The translations under genes were made by a program, and so were the position numbers. Below, piece after piece: positions 10,377-20,708 of a stretch of 64,000 nucleotides of DNA. The DNA lies in the NCBI GenBank assembly GCA_017644105.1, contig JAEPMD010000009.1, positions 59,147-123,146 of the forward strand, in the 5' to 3' direction. Position 1 is the stretch's first letter; each line of letters opens with the position of its first letter. The notes under the pieces are model-generated. The model worked only from the letters and a program-made list of their open reading frames with translations. It was not told the DNA's origin and made no database searches. Source of the stretch: Rhizobiaceae bacterium. GTDB taxonomy: Bacteria > Pseudomonadota > Alphaproteobacteria > Rhizobiales > Rhizobiaceae.

Positions 10377-12935
10377 TTAATTATCAAGCATGTCACGCAC
10401 AGCCGTCGCTAGCTGCTTTAGCGAAAACGGTTTTGGAAGGAAGCCAAATTTCGCGCCCTCAGGCAGATTTTTCGCAAACGCATCTTCTGCATAACCGGAC
10501 ACAAAAATGAACTTGATATCCGGGTAATCCTTGCGCAATTCACGCAACAATGTCGGCCCATCCATCTCCGGCATAACCACATCAGATACCACAATATCGA
10601 TCTTGCCTTCGAGCTCTTCCAAGATCTCAAGCGCTTCAACACCCGACCCAGCTTCATGAACCTCATAGCCGCGCGTTTCCAGCATGCGTTTACCGCCGCG
10701 TCGAACTGCTTCTTCATCCTCTACCAATAAGACAACAGCTGAATCACCGGTCAGATCCGTCGATTCAGATGATTTCTTAGCCTTATCTTTATTGTCACTC
10801 GAACTCACATTTTTATCGCTTGCGACCGCAACATCCTTAGCTTCTCCCTCCTCTTCGATATGACGGGGGAGTAAAATCTTGAACGTCGTGCCCTTACCAA
10901 CCTCGGATTCTGTGTAGATGAAGCCACCGGATTGTTTGACAATCCCGTAAACCATAGAAAGGCCAAGACCCGTTCCTTTGCCCACATCCTTGGTGGTGAA
11001 GAAAGGTTCAAATATTTGCTCAAGAACTTCGGGCTCAATACCCGTTCCCTGGTCTTCTACTTCAACCAGAACAAAATCCCCTTCGCTCATACCGCGGTGG
11101 TTGAGTTCTTTAATCTCATCTTCAGCTACATTACTCGTGCGAATGGTCACGGTACCACCATCAGGCATCGCATCGCGTGCATTCACAGCCAAATTCACCA
11201 GCACCTGCTCAAATTGACCGAGATCGGTTTTCACCGGCCAAACATCCTTGCCAAATTCAATATCGAGCTTCACGTCTGTGCCGGTCAATCGATCAACCAA
11301 CATGCGTAAATCACCCACAACATCGGTCATAGATAGAACCGTTGGACGCATGGTTTGCTTGCGTGAGAAGGCAAGTAACTGACGCACCAAGACAGCAGCG
11401 CGGTTGGCGTTACGTTTGATTTCCATCAGGTCCGCAAAGTCGCTATCTGCCGGACGCGAAGATAAAAGCAAATGGTCCGATGACAACAAAATTGCCGTTA
11501 GAACATTGTTAAAATCGTGCGCAATACCGCCAGCAAGCGTCCCGACAGCATTCATTTTTTGGGTTTGCGCCATTTGTGATTCAAAGGCTTTTTGCTCTGT
11601 TGTTTCAACAACATAGATGATGGCCTTGTCACGGGCATTTTCGTCACCCTGCTCGATGACAGCGTTGACATAAAATCTGAAGTGTCGTTCATCGTCTTTT
11701 GGATGACGCGCATCAAAGGGTGGAATATTGCCCTGCTTGTCCGCCGCTTTTTCAAGGCAGTCTTGATAGGATTGGACATCCTCGTCTCTAAAGAGCGTTT
11801 CTAGACGTACGCCTTTTTCAATATCAAGACGGCTAATAATACCGTCAAACATCTTCAAAAACGGTGCATTGGTGCGCAGGATCTTGCCTTCTGCATCAAT
11901 CGACGAAATGGCCATTGGTGTATTGTTAAAGAACCGCGTGAAACGCATTTCTGCAGCAGCTGGGGATGTGTTCGCACCTGGCTCATCTTCCCGCTTAACG
12001 ACAATGGTGCGGCTTTCACCTGGGGCACCATCTCGGGTGGCTGAGACTTTGTGAACCAATTTGACCGGCAGACTTTGTCCATTCTTCTTCAACAGATCCA
12101 GATCAAGCTGAGCGGTTCGATTAAGCCCCGGTTCAGCCTGCACTGAATTGATCAGAGCAATGCCCTCACCTGCGACAATTTCTGGGATTGCGATCGAGCC
12201 AGACACAAAACTGGTTAAATCGACCGCTAGCCAATCGGCAAGTGTCGCATTGATATATAGGATATTACCATCATGATCTGCTGAGAAAAAGCCAACCGGC
12301 GCATGATCAAGATAATCGATCGCATATTGTAATTCTTTAAAAACACGCTCCTGATCGGATCGATCGCCAGTAATATCGCTCAATTCCCATGCAATAAAGT
12401 CGTGTTTTTCTTCGTTTGAAAATGGTCTCGCTGACAAACGATACCAACGCGGAACTGAATCTTCAATTGATGCATCAAGTGCCGCTGTTAGTCTAAACTC
12501 TTCTTGCTTGGATTGCCCTTCGCGAATTGCGCTGGTTAAACGATAGACAGCTTCCGTCGCGGCAGGATCATGCCCCAATAATGCGCTGATCGACTTAAGT
12601 TCCTGATCGCTTGAAGCTCCCACGAGCTCGCGATAGGCACTATTACCGTAAATCACACGGTCTTTTTGATCTGAGATTAAAATTCCCTGCGGCTGGCTAT
12701 CTAGGATTTCAAACGCAAAAGGATCTGTTTTGGGTTTTGGGGCAAAACCTATCAACCCTGTAATCAAGGAAACGAGAAAAAAGATTCCCAAAATGCCGAG
12801 GAGGCCAAGTCCGACCAGCAACACCCCACCATCAATTTGATCCCGATATAGAAAAAAGAAGGCTGAAAACGCGATCATTGCCAAAGCAACAATGATCAGT
12901 TTCATGGCGGGTTTCGATTTTGTCTGGTGATCCAT
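10377..12935 (-). CDS. cckA: hybrid sensor histidine kinase CckA
   Basis: Membrane-bound hybrid kinase that in alphaproteobacteria feeds phosphate through ChpT to the cell-cycle regulator CtrA. Two membrane helices lie at about residues 11-29 and 36-63. Three PAS-like segments follow at about 73-190, 205-315 and 330-450. The phosphorylated histidine is H473 in [11 protein letters not shown]. The ATPase has DQGTGI and [13 protein letters not shown] at about 628-665. The C-terminal receiver spans about 733-850 with phospho-acceptor D785 in VVSDVVMP. The C-terminal receiver and the HDFNN box are the CckA hallmarks. It is divergent from fliO. Confidence 0.92.
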   Translation of the reverse strand: MDHQTKSKPAMKLIIVALAMIAFSAFFFLYRDQIDGGVLLVGLGLLGILGIFFLVSLITGLIGFAPKPKTDPFAFEILDSQPQGILISDQKDRVIYGNSAYRELVGASSDQELKSISALLGHDPAATEAVYRLTSAIREGQSKQEEFRLTAALDASIEDSVPRWYRLSARPFSNEEKHDFIAWELSDITGDRSDQERVFKELQYAIDYLDHAPVGFFSADHDGNILYINATLADWLAVDLTSFVSGSIAIPEIVAGEGIALINSVQAEPGLNRTAQLDLDLLKKNGQSLPVKLVHKVSATRDGAPGESRTIVVKREDEPGANTSPAAAEMRFTRFFNNTPMAISSIDAEGKILRTNAPFLKMFDGIISRLDIEKGVRLETLFRDEDVQSYQDCLEKAADKQGNIPPFDARHPKDDERHFRFYVNAVIEQGDENARDKAIIYVVETTEQKAFESQMAQTQKMNAVGTLAGGIAHDFNNVLTAILLSSDHLLLSSRPADSDFADLMEIKRNANRAAVLVRQLLAFSRKQTMRPTVLSMTDVVGDLRMLVDRLTGTDVKLDIEFGKDVWPVKTDLGQFEQVLVNLAVNARDAMPDGGTVTIRTSNVAEDEIKELNHRGMSEGDFVLVEVEDQGTGIEPEVLEQIFEPFFTTKDVGKGTGLGLSMVYGIVKQSGGFIYTESEVGKGTTFKILLPRHIEEEGEAKDVAVASDKNVSSSDNKDKAKKSSESTDLTGDSAVVLLVEDEEAVRRGGKRMLETRGYEVHEAGSGVEALEILEELEGKIDIVVSDVVMPEMDGPTLLRELRKDYPDIKFIFVSGYAEDAFAKNLPEGAKFGFLPKPFSLKQLATAVRDMLDN

Positions 12936-13176
12936 AATTTATTCCGACGCAGATCAGTTGTTAATCACGTCTACCCCCTCGGATAGCTCAAACAAAGATG
13001 GCTGGCAAATCCAACTCTATTCTCAATATGTAAGCTAATTTTTCCACATCGGAAGTGCATTAATAAGATATCCCCACGCCTTTCGCGATTTTTTGCCAAG
13101 AATCAGCTATAAGTCCACATTCATATGATCTTATACTCAACAATGCGTAGATGACACGCGTAAATTTAGGTGCTTC

Positions 13177-13791
13177 ATGACTGAGACAACAAGCGATCCT
13201 ATAGGTAGTTTAGTATTTGCTTTGATGATTGTCGGGGTCGCCATTGGCCTATTTGCGGTGATCGCATTTTTCCTCAAAAAGAAATTTAATCTGGCTGCGC
13301 TCGGTCAAAAGCTTAATGCAGGATCAAGATTGTCTGTTGTCGAAACCATCGCTGTTGATCAAAAGCGTAAGCTTGTCTTAATCCAGAAGGATGGTACGGA
13401 ACACCTTGTTCTCGTCGGAGGTCCAACAGATTTAGTGATTGAAACAAGCGAAGCTTCAAGCATTCCGCAAACCCAAACTGAAATGCCAGCATCCGTTCCG
13501 GCAGCGGCCGCAGCCCCTGCTCCGACCACAGAAGAAGAAGCGATTGATTTCTTTGACAAAGCGCGCGACCGCATTTTTGTTCAGCAAGAGACACAAGCGC
13601 CTGCGGAGCCAAAGCCTGCAAAACCAATGGTACGGGATGACACCGATGATTTTCAGGCAGTTCTACAGTCACAACAAAATGCACAACGTGCTCAGCCATT
13701 GGAACCAATTCCGGAAACAGCTGAAGAGCGGGTCAATAAACTGAAGGCTTTGCTAGACGAAGCGCAAAAATCGCGCCTCAATAAAAGCTAA
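13177..13791 (+). CDS. fliO: FliO-like flagellar biosynthesis protein
   Basis: 204-residue protein with one N-terminal membrane helix (about residues 12-33, followed by KKKF) and a small domain VVETIAVDQKRKLVLIQKDG at about 53-72, both typical of FliO. FliO assists assembly of FliP in the flagellar export gate. The rest is a low-complexity Ala/Pro/Gln-rich tail that is not conserved in FliO. No other flagellar gene is in the window, so a flagellar role rests only on the family. It converges on dksA with 17 bases between them. Confidence 0.72.
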   Translation: MTETTSDPIGSLVFALMIVGVAIGLFAVIAFFLKKKFNLAALGQKLNAGSRLSVVETIAVDQKRKLVLIQKDGTEHLVLVGGPTDLVIETSEASSIPQTQTEMPASVPAAAAAPAPTTEEEAIDFFDKARDRIFVQQETQAPAEPKPAKPMVRDDTDDFQAVLQSQQNAQRAQPLEPIPETAEERVNKLKALLDEAQKSRLNKS

Positions 13792-13808
13792 ATTCTAAAA
13801 GCTAGGTT

Positions 13809-14228
13809 TTATTCGTCGCGATAGACTTTTTCGCGACGCTCGTGACGCTCTTGTGCTTCAATCGACAAGGTAGCGATTGGACGTGCATCAAGACGTCTCA
13901 GGCTGATTGGTTCGCCAGTGTCTTCGCAATATCCATATTCACCCTCATCAATCCGGCGAAGTGCCGCATCAATTTTAGCGATTAATTTCCGTTGGCGATC
14001 TCGCGCTCGAAGTTCAATGGCTCTGTCTGATTCTGATGAGGCACGGTCCGCTACATCAGGGTGATTTGAGCTTTCCTCAGCCAAATTTCCCATTGTTTCG
14101 CGTGCGCCTTGCAGGATCTCATCTTTCCAATCGAGAAGCTTTTTCCTGAAATAGGCAGATTGACGTGGGTTCATAAACTCCTCGTCGTCGGATGGCACAT
14201 AAGATTCCAATTGTGAACCGTCACTCAT
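13809..14228 (-). CDS. dksA: DksA-type RNA polymerase-binding factor
   Basis: Binds the RNA polymerase secondary channel and, with ppGpp, adjusts transcription of stable RNA and amino-acid genes. I start it at ATG 14228 because AGGGAAAC precedes it at good spacing; this gives 139 residues, the normal alphaproteobacterial size, while a longer frame reaches 14312. The coiled-coil tip acids D58 and D61 and A63 (PDVADRA) are conserved. The zinc-finger region keeps only one cysteine, C101 in YGYCEDTGEP. The other three positions are not cysteine, as in other cysteine-poor DksA proteins, so it probably does not bind zinc by the usual four-cysteine site. Confidence 0.92.
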   Translation of the reverse strand: MSDGSQLESYVPSDDEEFMNPRQSAYFRKKLLDWKDEILQGARETMGNLAEESSNHPDVADRASSESDRAIELRARDRQRKLIAKIDAALRRIDEGEYGYCEDTGEPISLRRLDARPIATLSIEAQERHERREKVYRDE

Positions 14229-14501
14229 GATCTGTTTCCCTAAACTTAACGCCTTATTGAGCGCTGTATAACTACTGTCGGACCAGCTTACAAGTAGTAA
14301 AAAGTTGATCACTGTGGTCTGACGCGCTGCTATGTAGTGATTTTCTGTGACAGTTAAATGATAATTCCTGATCGAAATCTCTTAAATCACTCATTTAACA
14401 CGCTATATAATGGGTAAAGATTAATTCTAATTTCGTTATTATTCACAGATTTGATAATAATTTGAGTTTAATTTTTGCGGATTGAACATACTGGAGTAGC
14501 T

Positions 14502-15989
14502 TTGTCTGAATATTCGACAGTATCGCGTTTAGCTGAGGAAGCTTATGGTGTATTTGACACCGCAACCTCCCGTGCCAAAGAGATTTTCCAGCCAACCGTG
14601 CGTCTGGGTGTAACCGGGCTATCACGTGCCGGAAAAACAGTCTTTATAACCTCACTTATCCACAATTTAATCCATGGAAAGAAGCTTCCCTTCTTCAATG
14701 CGAAATATTCGGGCCGAATCTCTAAGGTCTATTTGCAGCCGCAACCCGACGATGACGTGCCGCGTTTTGCCTATGAGGGGCATCTTAAAAGTTTAACCGA
14801 CAAAAGGTTGTGGCCAGAATCAACCCGGTCAATCTCACAACTCAGATTGACGATTGAATATGAGACGGCAAATTCTTGGGGAAAAATGTTTTCGCCAGGC
14901 AAGCTGAACCTCGATATCATCGATTATCCTGGTGAATGGCTCTTGGACTTGCCTCTGCTGACGCAGGATTTCGCGACATTTTCTAAAAACGCGATTGAGA
15001 TGGCAAAATCTTATCCACGTTCTGAGCTTTCGAACACTTGGTTGGATTTAGCCGAGCAAATTGATCCCGACGCAGATTTTGAAGATCCGCCAATCATTGA
15101 ACTGGCGGAGAAATTTTCCTCCTATTTGAAAGATTGCAAACACGACAAGCGGGCATTTTCAACTTTGCCCCCGGGACGCTTTTTGCTACCTGGTGATTTA
15201 GAAGGATCACCAGCTGTGACCTTCGCTCCCCTTTTCAACATTGAAGGTATGACTGCAAAACCAAATAGCATGCTGGCGATCATGGAACGCCGTTTTGAAA
15301 GCTATAAATCGAAAGTTATTCGGCCCTTTTATCAAAATCACTTTGCTCGGCTCGATCGGCAAGTCATTTTGATCGATGCGTTGCAAGCGTTAAATGCCGG
15401 ACGCGAAGCCGTCGTTGATTTAGAGCGCGCGCTTGGCGACATTTTGCTCAGCTTCAACACAGGCAAAAACAGTTTCCCTGCAAATTTATTCACCCGTCGT
15501 ATTGACAAAATTCTCGTCGCAGCGACAAAAGCTGATCATCTTCATCACGAAAGCCACGATCACCTTCAGGCCATTGTGCAAAGGTTGGTCAATCGCGCAC
15601 TTGTTAAGATCGATGCAACAGGCGCAGAAGTTGACGTGCTAGCTATGGCAGCGATCCGCGCGACCAAAGAAGCAACACATAAAGATGGCAATGACGAATT
15701 ACAGCTGATTGTTGGCACACCACGAAAGGGTGAACAATTGGGCGATGAAGTCTTTGACGGAAAATCACAAAAAGCTATATTTCCCGGAGACTTACCAGAA
15801 AATTCGGATTCAATTTTTAAGGTGGTTGATTCAAGTCATGAAGAAGAATTTGACGATTTAAAACATCTCAATTTTATAAGGTTCCGCCCGCCTGTTTTAA
15901 AAACGAACTCGAAAGAGACACAAGTTGACATGCCCCATATTCGACTTGACCGCGCCCTTGAGTTTTTGATCGGAGATCGATTGCTATGA
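14502..15989 (+). CDS. ycjX: YcjX-like P-loop ATP/GTPase
   Basis: Large P-loop NTPase of the YcjX family, about 495 residues. The nucleotide-binding motif GLSRAGKT is at about residues 40-47 and DYPGEWLLDLPLL resembles the G3/Walker B region. I choose TTG at 14502 as start because GGAG (14493-14496) sits five bases before it; a TTG at 14475 in the same frame has no such site. Its TGA overlaps the ATG of the next gene (ATGA), indicating translational coupling. YcjX and YcjF are linked to envelope and stress responses in other bacteria, but their activity is poorly defined. Confidence 0.88.
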   Translation: MSEYSTVSRLAEEAYGVFDTATSRAKEIFQPTVRLGVTGLSRAGKTVFITSLIHNLIHGKKLPFFNAKYSGRISKVYLQPQPDDDVPRFAYEGHLKSLTDKRLWPESTRSISQLRLTIEYETANSWGKMFSPGKLNLDIIDYPGEWLLDLPLLTQDFATFSKNAIEMAKSYPRSELSNTWLDLAEQIDPDADFEDPPIIELAEKFSSYLKDCKHDKRAFSTLPPGRFLLPGDLEGSPAVTFAPLFNIEGMTAKPNSMLAIMERRFESYKSKVIRPFYQNHFARLDRQVILIDALQALNAGREAVVDLERALGDILLSFNTGKNSFPANLFTRRIDKILVAATKADHLHHESHDHLQAIVQRLVNRALVKIDATGAEVDVLAMAAIRATKEATHKDGNDELQLIVGTPRKGEQLGDEVFDGKSQKAIFPGDLPENSDSIFKVVDSSHEEEFDDLKHLNFIRFRPPVLKTNSKETQVDMPHIRLDRALEFLIGDRLL

Positions 15990-17053
15990 GTAAAAAACCG
16001 AGCCGACGCCCCGCATCTTTCTCTGTTGACGAACCAGCAGCTGAGACAAAAAACGACCAATCCAAGCCCACCAAACGCACGGCGAAATCTGTTGATCTGA
16101 ATGAACCCAAGATCGAAATGACGCCCGAGGCAGAGGATATTTTTGCTTTGGAAACACTGCCAATTGATGATGAAAATATCTCAACGATTGAGGCGTCGCC
16201 AACCAAGAAATCATTCTCGTTTATAAAGCTTTTCCTGTCAGGTCTGACTATTCTAGTTGGTCTTGCGATCGGCTTATGGGTGGATAATTTAATTGCCGAT
16301 CTATTTGCACAATCCACCTGGCTTGGATGGGCAGGTCTTGGACTAACGGCCATTATGCTTTTGGGATTGGTCGGCCTTATTTGGCAAGAAGTCTCTTGCT
16401 TTATGAAGCTTAGTTCTGTTGGCGATCTACGCGAACAAGCGAGCAAAATAGACAATTCCACCCCCATCAGCTCGGCGTGGAAATTGGTCAATCGTGTAAC
16501 CAAAGCAGTATCGGGTAATCCAATGACCTCAAAAGGTCGGCAAGCCATTAAAGACCTCGAGAGCGAAGTGGTCGATAGCGTGAATTTGATTGAGTTTGCT
16601 GAGAAAGAGCTGTTCAAAACGCCGGACCAGCAAGCCACGCAGATGATCACAGCATCTGCGAAGCGCGTATCTGTAGTGACAGCCATAAGCCCGCGTGCGC
16701 TGATCGATACAGGTTATGTGCTATTTGAGATGGTGCGCCTCGCCCGTCGCATTTCACAGCTTTACGGCGTAAGACCCGGCTTTTTTGGTACCTTCAAACT
16801 CATCAAATCAATTGCCATGCATCTAGCCGTAACAGGCGCTGTATCTTTGGGCGATAGCGTTGTTCAACAAATGATTGGTGAAGGCGTAGCGGCTAAGATA
16901 TCAGCGCGCTTTGGCGAAGGCTTTGTCAATGGCCTGATGACCACAAGATTTGGCATTGTGGCCATGGAAGTTTCACGCCCCATGCCCTTCCGGGCTCGCA
17001 AACGACCCAGTCTGAGTGACTTTTTGAACGAATTAAACGTCCTGAAATCGTAA
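15986..17053 (+). CDS. ycjF: YcjF-like membrane protein (DUF697)
   Basis: 355-residue inner-membrane protein of the TIGR01620/DUF697 family that is nearly always encoded beside ycjX. A polar, charged N-terminal 70 residues is followed by two membrane helices (about 75-97 and 107-130) and then the DUF697 domain. The domain contains ISPRALIDTGYVLFEMVRLARRI and a C-terminal amphipathic region with repeated glycines. Overlaps the ycjX stop by four bases. Confidence 0.87.
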   Translation: MSKKPSRRPASFSVDEPAAETKNDQSKPTKRTAKSVDLNEPKIEMTPEAEDIFALETLPIDDENISTIEASPTKKSFSFIKLFLSGLTILVGLAIGLWVDNLIADLFAQSTWLGWAGLGLTAIMLLGLVGLIWQEVSCFMKLSSVGDLREQASKIDNSTPISSAWKLVNRVTKAVSGNPMTSKGRQAIKDLESEVVDSVNLIEFAEKELFKTPDQQATQMITASAKRVSVVTAISPRALIDTGYVLFEMVRLARRISQLYGVRPGFFGTFKLIKSIAMHLAVTGAVSLGDSVVQQMIGEGVAAKISARFGEGFVNGLMTTRFGIVAMEVSRPMPFRARKRPSLSDFLNELNVLKS

Positions 17054-17167
17054 TAATCACGAAATATACAGCCTTTTGTATCATTTCGTGATCAAACCAC
17101 GTCGATTTTTGACACTTTGCTTACCATGCATTAACCATTCCAAGGCAAATTCAAGGAAGTGTTAACC

Positions 17168-17719
17168 GTGTTTGGTGTTTCTATGTCTAAATTTATGAAC
17201 CGCTTGGTCGTCGTCATTGGTCTTATTATCGCTGCAGCTTGTTCTGTGAGCGTTGCTTCTGCTGCTAATGACAGAAAATTCTTTGGTTCTGTGGAAGGCA
17301 CTTGGAAAGGTCCCGGCAAGATTGTTGCCGGTAAATATAAGGGCACTAAATTTTCGTGTTCGCTTGAAGGCACTCCCGTTAAAGGCAAGTCGATTGGCGT
17401 GTCTATGGACGGCAAATGCCGCGTCGGCATCTTTAATCAGCCCATGAACGCGGTGATCACCAAAGCTGGCTCGTCCTATCGCGGTAAATTTCTAGACGGT
17501 GCAAAAGGCAAAGGCCTTGATATCGTATCTGGTCGTTTTAACAGATCGCGCGCTGTTGTTGGTATTAACCGAAATAAACTCAACGGCACAATGGTTGCCG
17601 ACTTCATTGATGATAACACCATGAATGTCACAATTTCGGTGAAAGTTGGCAAAACCATGGTGCCTGTGATCGGCATGACACTAAAGCGCAAGTCATCCCG
17701 CAAAACTGCAATGAAGTAG
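17168..17719 (+). CDS. secreted small protein of unknown function
   Basis: I do not recognise the family. The protein has a clear signal peptide (MNRLVVVIGLIIAAACSVS, cleavage likely after ASA) followed by about 150 residues rich in Lys, Gly and Val with alternating beta-strand-like patterns and two cysteines (FSCSLEG and GKCRVG) that could form a disulphide in the periplasm. GTG at 17168 is preferred because AGGAAG lies eight bases before it; GTG 17159 and ATG 17183 are alternatives. It stands alone between ycjF and a convergent oxidoreductase gene. Confidence 0.75.
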   Translation: MFGVSMSKFMNRLVVVIGLIIAAACSVSVASAANDRKFFGSVEGTWKGPGKIVAGKYKGTKFSCSLEGTPVKGKSIGVSMDGKCRVGIFNQPMNAVITKAGSSYRGKFLDGAKGKGLDIVSGRFNRSRAVVGINRNKLNGTMVADFIDDNTMNVTISVKVGKTMVPVIGMTLKRKSSRKTAMK

Positions 17720-17755
17720 GTGTAATCCAAACCTTTTCATCCCCGAGCAATCCGA

Positions 17756-19420
17756 TCAAAACACCTCAAAACTAATGTAGCTTGAGGGAATACCTGCCTC
17801 TTCAAGTCCTATTTTGATCTTTGATTGAAACTGAGCCGGTCCACACAGCATATAATGCGTACCCGGCATACAGTTGAGATCCAGAATAGATTTCGCCGAT
17901 ATTCTTCCCACATGATGATGATCTTGATCTTTGATATCATCTTCGCTCGGTTGGCTGTAGAAAACATGCTGAGATGCATTGATATGCTTGCTAATCAGAT
18001 GATCCACCTCATCGCGCAAGACATGTGTCTCACTATTCTGGGTGCCGTGAACAAAGTATATTGGCCGCCTTTCATAGTTCGCCAAAGCATCATGAAGCAT
18101 GCAAACCATGGGCGTTATCCCCACACCTGCGCTTATCAGCACAAGTGGTGAATGGTCGTCGGGGATAACGAAAGTACCCGATGGACGCGATGCATATATC
18201 ATGCTGCCAACGTCCATGGCATCATGCATAAATCTCGACACGAGACCCAACTCTTCGCGCTTGATGGTCAATCGATACTCGTTTTGCCGCGCTGGATCCC
18301 CTGACAAAGAATAACTGCGTTTGGTCATTCCGTTTTGTCCAGGGATTTGGATTTCAATCGGCAGATGTTGCCCCGCGCGATACTGAGGCAATGCACCACC
18401 GTCACCGGCTGCGAGATAAAACGACGTAATTGCCTTACTCTCAGTTTTTTTATCAACCACGTTCAATCTGAGGACAGACTGGCCTTGCATGCTCCATCTC
18501 AATGACAAAGCGCTGGGGCGTTCCAACACATGATCAATCGTGACTTTGATGGCCCGCCTTGCATTGGGATCAGGGATGCTATCGCCGGTCCAATCCACTT
18601 CTGCATGTCCTGAAACCTGCAGCAATCCACCCATTTCAAAATCAACAAAGACAAGTCCAATGCGATTATCCACCAAGAGATTTCCAATGGTGTTGAAAAA
18701 ATTGTTCCCTGCATAATCAGGGATCAGCAAGGTCTTGTGGTCAATGACATTAACAAAGCCCTTGGAGCCGCCACGATGCGAGGCGTCAAATCCGCCGGAA
18801 AAATCATCCATCTTATTGTGATGACCTGTTCCGATAAACAGCGTATCAGAAGCCGCAATCGTCTGCATTTGCAGAGATGAAAGTTCAGTACTGCTCTGCG
18901 CTGTTTTATTCACCGCTGCAGGCACACGGGTATAACCACGTTGGGTGATATATTGTGGGCAATTACCAAAAGATTGCTTCACCGCGATCTGATAACTTCC
19001 ATTTTTCTTTTGCAAGCGACCACTAAAGCGATTGCGGCGGCGCGATGCCAATTCAATCCCGATCACCCCAATCTCGGTGCCATCATCAAAGCTTTCTGAT
19101 AACGGATCATGCGCGTCAATATTTGTGTTCATCACCAATGAAAAAGGATCAGGAGACGAGATAAACCCCTCCTCTCCTTCGAGCAAGGTCACCCAAATAT
19201 GCCCTGAGGCATCTTCACCTGAAACAACGAGGAATGGAAGCGATTGGTAAAACTCTTGATGCTGCGCGGGTAAAAATTTGCGAATAAAACCGCCTGCCCA
19301 ACTGGCAACATCACCCACGCCTGCGCGCTGTTGTGCTTCAAGTTCGCCTTTATGGAAGGGATTTATCTGTGCGATCTGATCCATCAGTTCATCTTTCAAA
19401 TGCTGGTTTGGTTGGCGCAT
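17756..19420 (-). CDS. PPOX-fold / ferredoxin-reductase fusion flavoprotein
   Basis: 554-residue two-domain protein. Residues about 20-300 resemble the pyridoxamine-5'-phosphate-oxidase FMN-binding split barrel family (starts with NPFHKGELEAQQRAG). Residues about 310-554 are a ferredoxin-NADP reductase module with the FAD motif RSYSLSG (368-374), the pyridine-nucleotide motif SAGVGITPM (430-438) and MLCGPAQF (524-531). It stops at YISFEVF, where related proteins often continue into a plant-type 2Fe-2S domain; that domain is absent. Last gene of an operon with GST and NTF2-like genes. An inverted repeat covers the ATG at 19420; ATG 19384 is an alternative start. Confidence 0.85.
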   Translation of the reverse strand: MRQPNQHLKDELMDQIAQINPFHKGELEAQQRAGVGDVASWAGGFIRKFLPAQHQEFYQSLPFLVVSGEDASGHIWVTLLEGEEGFISSPDPFSLVMNTNIDAHDPLSESFDDGTEIGVIGIELASRRRNRFSGRLQKKNGSYQIAVKQSFGNCPQYITQRGYTRVPAAVNKTAQSSTELSSLQMQTIAASDTLFIGTGHHNKMDDFSGGFDASHRGGSKGFVNVIDHKTLLIPDYAGNNFFNTIGNLLVDNRIGLVFVDFEMGGLLQVSGHAEVDWTGDSIPDPNARRAIKVTIDHVLERPSALSLRWSMQGQSVLRLNVVDKKTESKAITSFYLAAGDGGALPQYRAGQHLPIEIQIPGQNGMTKRSYSLSGDPARQNEYRLTIKREELGLVSRFMHDAMDVGSMIYASRPSGTFVIPDDHSPLVLISAGVGITPMVCMLHDALANYERRPIYFVHGTQNSETHVLRDEVDHLISKHINASQHVFYSQPSEDDIKDQDHHHVGRISAKSILDLNCMPGTHYMLCGPAQFQSKIKIGLEEAGIPSSYISFEVF

Positions 19421-19431
19421 TGCGCCAACCA
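19409..19431 (-). repeat. 23-nt inverted repeat over the start codon of the PPOX-FNR gene
   Basis: Eleven-base arms, TGGTTGGCGCA and TGCGCCAACCA, flank a single central base at 19420, the first base of the annotated ATG on the minus strand. In the transcript this would fold into a G-C rich hairpin that hides that start and separates the GST and PPOX-FNR coding regions. There is no T run, so a terminator is unlikely. Confidence 0.6.
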
Positions 19432-19458
19432 GAGTTCAGTATCTTTAAGGAAAAAGCG

Positions 19459-20082
19459 CTAAGCCAGTTCAGGAATTGGCGACTTAACCATGCCCACAAA
19501 ACCAGGCTGTGCTTCCACTTTACTGAGCCACGAGCGAACATGTGGATAGGGTGCCAAATCCACCCCACCCTCTGGCGCGTGGGCGATATAACTATAGGCA
19601 GCAACATCCGCAGCCGTGATTTCAGAACCAACTAACCAGGACTTACCATCTAAATGTGCATTCATGATCTTTAACAGACCATGTGTTTTGGAAACCGCAT
19701 TGGCGTGATCAATCTGCGCACCAAAGACTTTGACCAAACGCGCAGCGCATGGACCAGAATAAATATTGTCAGCGGAGATAGTCATCCACCGCTGAACCTC
19801 GGCAGCAGCTTTGGGTTCTTGCGGCAACCAATTTGACTCAGATGCATATGTCTTGATCAAATAGGTCAAAATCGCATTTGAATCTGCCAAAGTATAACCA
19901 TCATCATCAATTGCAGGCAAAAGACCAAAGGGGCTGATCTTCAAGAATTCCGGATTTTTATGCGCACTATTGGCCATATCCATATCAATGGTCTCATAGG
20001 GCAATTTGAGCAAAGACAGCATCAATTCTGCACGGTGACAATGCCCAGATTTTGGCGTTCTATAAAGTTTGATAGGTTTCAT
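19459..20082 (-). CDS. glutathione S-transferase family protein
   Basis: 207-residue cytosolic GST. The N-terminal thioredoxin-like domain begins KLYRTPKSGHCHRAELMLSL and contains the cis-proline segment FGLLPAIDDD and the gamma-glutamyl-binding DSNAI at about residues 67-71. The C-terminal all-helical domain contains EITAADVAAYSYI, the conserved N-capping box. The exact substrate cannot be told. It lies between NTF2-like and PPOX-FNR genes, suggesting detoxification of an electrophile or oxidant. Confidence 0.92.
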   Translation of the reverse strand: MKPIKLYRTPKSGHCHRAELMLSLLKLPYETIDMDMANSAHKNPEFLKISPFGLLPAIDDDGYTLADSNAILTYLIKTYASESNWLPQEPKAAAEVQRWMTISADNIYSGPCAARLVKVFGAQIDHANAVSKTHGLLKIMNAHLDGKSWLVGSEITAADVAAYSYIAHAPEGGVDLAPYPHVRSWLSKVEAQPGFVGMVKSPIPELA

Positions 20083-20096
20083 TTGAATTTTCCTTT

Positions 20097-20573
20097 CTAT
20101 AAGCCCAGATCAGATAATCCGGGATGGTCATCAGGACGCCGGCCCAAAGGCCAGTGAAATAATCGTTCATCTTCTGAGATTGGTTTTTCATTGATCGAAG
20201 CATGCCGCGCGGTCATCAAACCATTGGTATCAAATTGCCAATTCTCATTGCCGTAAGCGCGGAACCAATGGCCGCTGTCATCGTGATATTCATAGGCATA
20301 GCGCACCGCGATCCGATCTTCGGAAAATGCCCAAAGTTCTTTGATTAGCCGGTAATTGAGCTCTTTGTTCCACTTGCGGGTCAAAAACGCTGCAATCTCT
20401 GCCCGACCTTGCGGGAATTCAGCTCTGTTTCGCCATTTACTGTCGGGGGAATAAGCCAATGCGACCTTTTCAGGATCGCGGCTGTTCCAACCATCTTCAG
20501 CAAGGCGAATTTTCTCAATAGCGGTCTGCCGATCAAATGGCGGCACGGGTTTTCGGATTGTATTTTCTGTCAT
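20097..20573 (-). CDS. NTF2-like protein (DUF1348)
   Basis: 158-residue small cone-shaped NTF2/SnoaL-fold protein of the DUF1348 group. Recognisable segments are [31 protein letters not shown] and [20 protein letters not shown] start it at ATG 20573, preceded by AAGGA at seven bases; a longer frame runs to 20723 but would overlap the divergent LysR gene. First gene of the minus-strand operon with GST and PPOX-FNR, 14 bases upstream of GST. Function of DUF1348 is not established. Confidence 0.88.
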   Translation of the reverse strand: MTENTIRKPVPPFDRQTAIEKIRLAEDGWNSRDPEKVALAYSPDSKWRNRAEFPQGRAEIAAFLTRKWNKELNYRLIKELWAFSEDRIAVRYAYEYHDDSGHWFRAYGNENWQFDTNGLMTARHASINEKPISEDERLFHWPLGRRPDDHPGLSDLGL

Positions 20574-20708
20574 CTCTTGATCCTTCTTCGCGCCATCAAA
20601 CTCTTTGTTTCGCGCAGTGAGGACAATGTAATTTGCATCAATTCTCAAATGAATATATGAAATATAAAACTCATTATTTTGAATTTTGATTATAATAGGA
20701 TCCAATTC

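Noticed and set aside
14277..14323. Imperfect inverted repeat GTCGGACCA / TGGTCTGAC upstream of dksA
   Set aside because: One mismatch and a 29-base spacer; too weak to call a regulatory site.
20691..20696. TATAAT upstream of the LysR gene
   Set aside because: Too close to the ATG at 20709; a transcript from it would not include the AGGA ribosome site, and no -35 is in register.
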